Assembly: GCA_002788515.1 (NCBI GenBank)
Contig: PFRJ01000003.1
Span: 1 to 12,618 of the forward strand
DNA length: 12,618 nucleotides
Reading direction: 5' to 3'
Source of the DNA: Nitrosopumilales archaeon CG_4_9_14_0_2_um_filter_34_16
Lineage (GTDB): Archaea; Thermoproteota; Nitrososphaeria; Nitrososphaerales; Nitrosopumilaceae
Shown: one piece after another, positions 11,603 to 12,618 of the stretch
How positions within the stretch are numbered: the stretch's first letter is position 1
Layout: each line of letters begins with the position of its first letter
Made by a program: the position numbers and the translations under genes
The notes under the pieces: generated by a model
Told to the model about the DNA's origin: nothing
Database searches by the model: none
Seen by the model: the letters and a program-made list of their open reading frames with translations, nothing else

Positions 11603-12618
11603 GTGATTAAAAGTTCTGAGATAAAGAAAATTGTCAATGATTACTCTGATGTAAAAATTGGTGTCCTTGGTAGTCACTCAGCACTAGAAATAATGGATGG
11701 TGCAAAAGATGAAAATTTTCAAACTAGAGTCTTTTGTCAAAAAGGACGAGAAGGACCATACAAAAGATTTGGTCGTATTGCAGATGAAATCACTATTTTG
11801 AACAAATTCAAAGACATGGCATCTCCAAAACATCAGAAGGAATTGCGAGATTCTAGCACAATCATTGTTCCTCACAGATCACTTACAGTATACCTGGGAT
11901 ACAAAACAATTGAAAAGTCATTTAAGGTGCCAATTTTTGGAAACAGAAAATTATTCCAAGCAGAAGAAAGAACTGCTAAGAAAGGACAGTACTATCTATT
12001 AGAAAAAGCCAAAATAAAATATCCAAAATTGTTCAAGGATCCAAAACAAATCAACACGCCATGTATTGTGAAAGTTCAAGAAAAAAAGAGACCGCTAGAG
12101 AGAGCATTCTTTACAGTTTCATCATACAAAGATTATCTAACAAAATCTGAAGAAAAAATCAAACAAGGTGTGATTGCAAGACAAGATCTTCAAAAAGCAA
12201 GTATTGAAGAATTAGCGATTGGAACATACATGAATTTTAATTTCTTCCACACTCCAATTTCAAATCAGGTTGATTTTATTGGAATAGAGAGAAGACTACA
12301 AACTAACATTCATGATTACAATGCACTTCCTGCAAGAGAGCAATTGGAGATGGATATTGATTTACAAAATATCGAAGTAGGACATACTCCTGCAAGCATC
12401 AGAGAGTCATTGCTTGAAAAAGTACTAAAAATGGGAGACAAATTTGTTGCTGCAGTAAAAAAAGAATACGCACCTGGAATCATAGGGCCATTTTCATTAC
12501 AAAGTGTCATCACCAAAGATTTAGAATTAGTAGTGTATGATGTTTCATTGAGAGTGCCAGGAAATCCAATTGTTGCAACTACCAGTCCTTATACAAAATA
12601 TCAATATGGACAAACATT
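11603..12618 (+). CDS. purP: PurP-type formate-dependent AICAR ligase, truncated by window end
   Basis: PurP uses ATP and formate to convert AICAR to FAICAR, the archaeal replacement for the folate-dependent transformylase. The frame opens at GTG 11603 (the ATG at 11601 runs straight into TGA; upstream is a stop) and gives 338 residues without a stop; the family is about 340-360 long, so little is missing. Matching segments: IGVLGSHSALEIMDGAK (19-35), GPYKRF (51-56), IIVPHRSLTVYLGY (87-100), VPIFGNRKL (109-117), EELAIGTYMNFNFF (202-215), RRLQTN (230-235) with ALPAREQLEM (241-250), IRESLLEKVLKMGDK (266-280) and GIIGPFSLQ (292-300). This is an N-terminal PurP domain followed by an ATP-grasp. 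The segment KVQEKKRPLERAFF (157-170) stands where other archaeal PurPs, as I recall them, have a glycine-rich loop. Confidence 0.93.
   Translation, partial: MIKSSEIKKIVNDYSDVKIGVLGSHSALEIMDGAKDENFQTRVFCQKGREGPYKRFGRIADEITILNKFKDMASPKHQKELRDSSTIIVPHRSLTVYLGYKTIEKSFKVPIFGNRKLFQAEERTAKKGQYYLLEKAKIKYPKLFKDPKQINTPCIVKVQEKKRPLERAFFTVSSYKDYLTKSEEKIKQGVIARQDLQKASIEELAIGTYMNFNFFHTPISNQVDFIGIERRLQTNIHDYNALPAREQLEMDIDLQNIEVGHTPASIRESLLEKVLKMGDKFVAAVKKEYAPGIIGPFSLQSVITKDLELVVYDVSLRVPGNPIVATTSPYTKYQYGQT

Noticed and set aside
11684..11875. Minus-strand frame of 63 codons
   Set aside because: It lies wholly inside purP, whose protein matches the family along its length; it is a shadow frame.
1..12618. Mobile elements, CRISPR arrays, toxin-antitoxin or defence genes
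   Set aside because: No transposase, integrase, nuclease or regularly spaced repeats seen; the content is ordinary metabolism, export and regulation.

Overview
The window looks like a chromosomal stretch from an ammonia-oxidising archaeon of the Nitrosopumilus type (Nitrososphaerota, formerly Thaumarchaeota). The DNA is AT-rich and the genes are densely packed. AT-rich TATA-like boxes sit roughly 20-30 nt ahead of many start codons, as expected for leaderless archaeal transcripts, and many genes start with GTG or TTG. The purine enzymes are the archaeal set: split PurS/PurQ/PurL and a PurP-type ligase. The assignment rests on gene content and composition; there is no rRNA or other phylogenetic marker in the window.

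Layout. 1-1126: a PPOX-fold flavin/F420-type protein and an ArsR-like winged-helix regulator, both on the minus strand, with a 28-bp perfect palindrome just past the PPOX gene. 1127-1462: a 336-nt gap with the regulator's promoter and an inverted repeat. 1463-8509: the purine region, minus strand, in transcription order purS, purQ-purL (4-nt overlap), a 50-codon lysine-rich small gene, purF, a DUF427 gene, a membrane-anchored unknown and purC; one 66-codon acidic gene lies inside it on the plus strand. 8510-8798: a divergent promoter region. 8799-10315, plus strand: an unknown 155-residue protein, then tatC and tatA. 10312-11305, minus strand: an SRPBCC-fold protein and ubiX. 11364-11483, minus strand: a 39-residue single-span membrane protein. 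11603 to the right edge, plus strand: purP, cut off by the window end.

How they work together. PurF makes phosphoribosylamine, PurS-PurQ-PurL make FGAM, PurC makes SAICAR and PurP is expected to formylate AICAR with free formate. Six proteins for four steps of IMP synthesis are therefore encoded here; the remaining steps must be elsewhere. TatC and TatA form the minimal archaeal twin-arginine translocase. UbiX makes prenylated FMN for a UbiD-type decarboxylase encoded elsewhere, plausibly the one in the archaeal mevalonate route.

Nothing here is clearly a new defence, mobile or biosynthetic system. The points most worth a second look are regulatory and small-gene features: a 19-bp operator-like palindrome and a 30-codon leader ORF in front of purF, two unlisted miniproteins, the long palindrome at the left edge, and a PurP whose glycine-rich loop looks altered.
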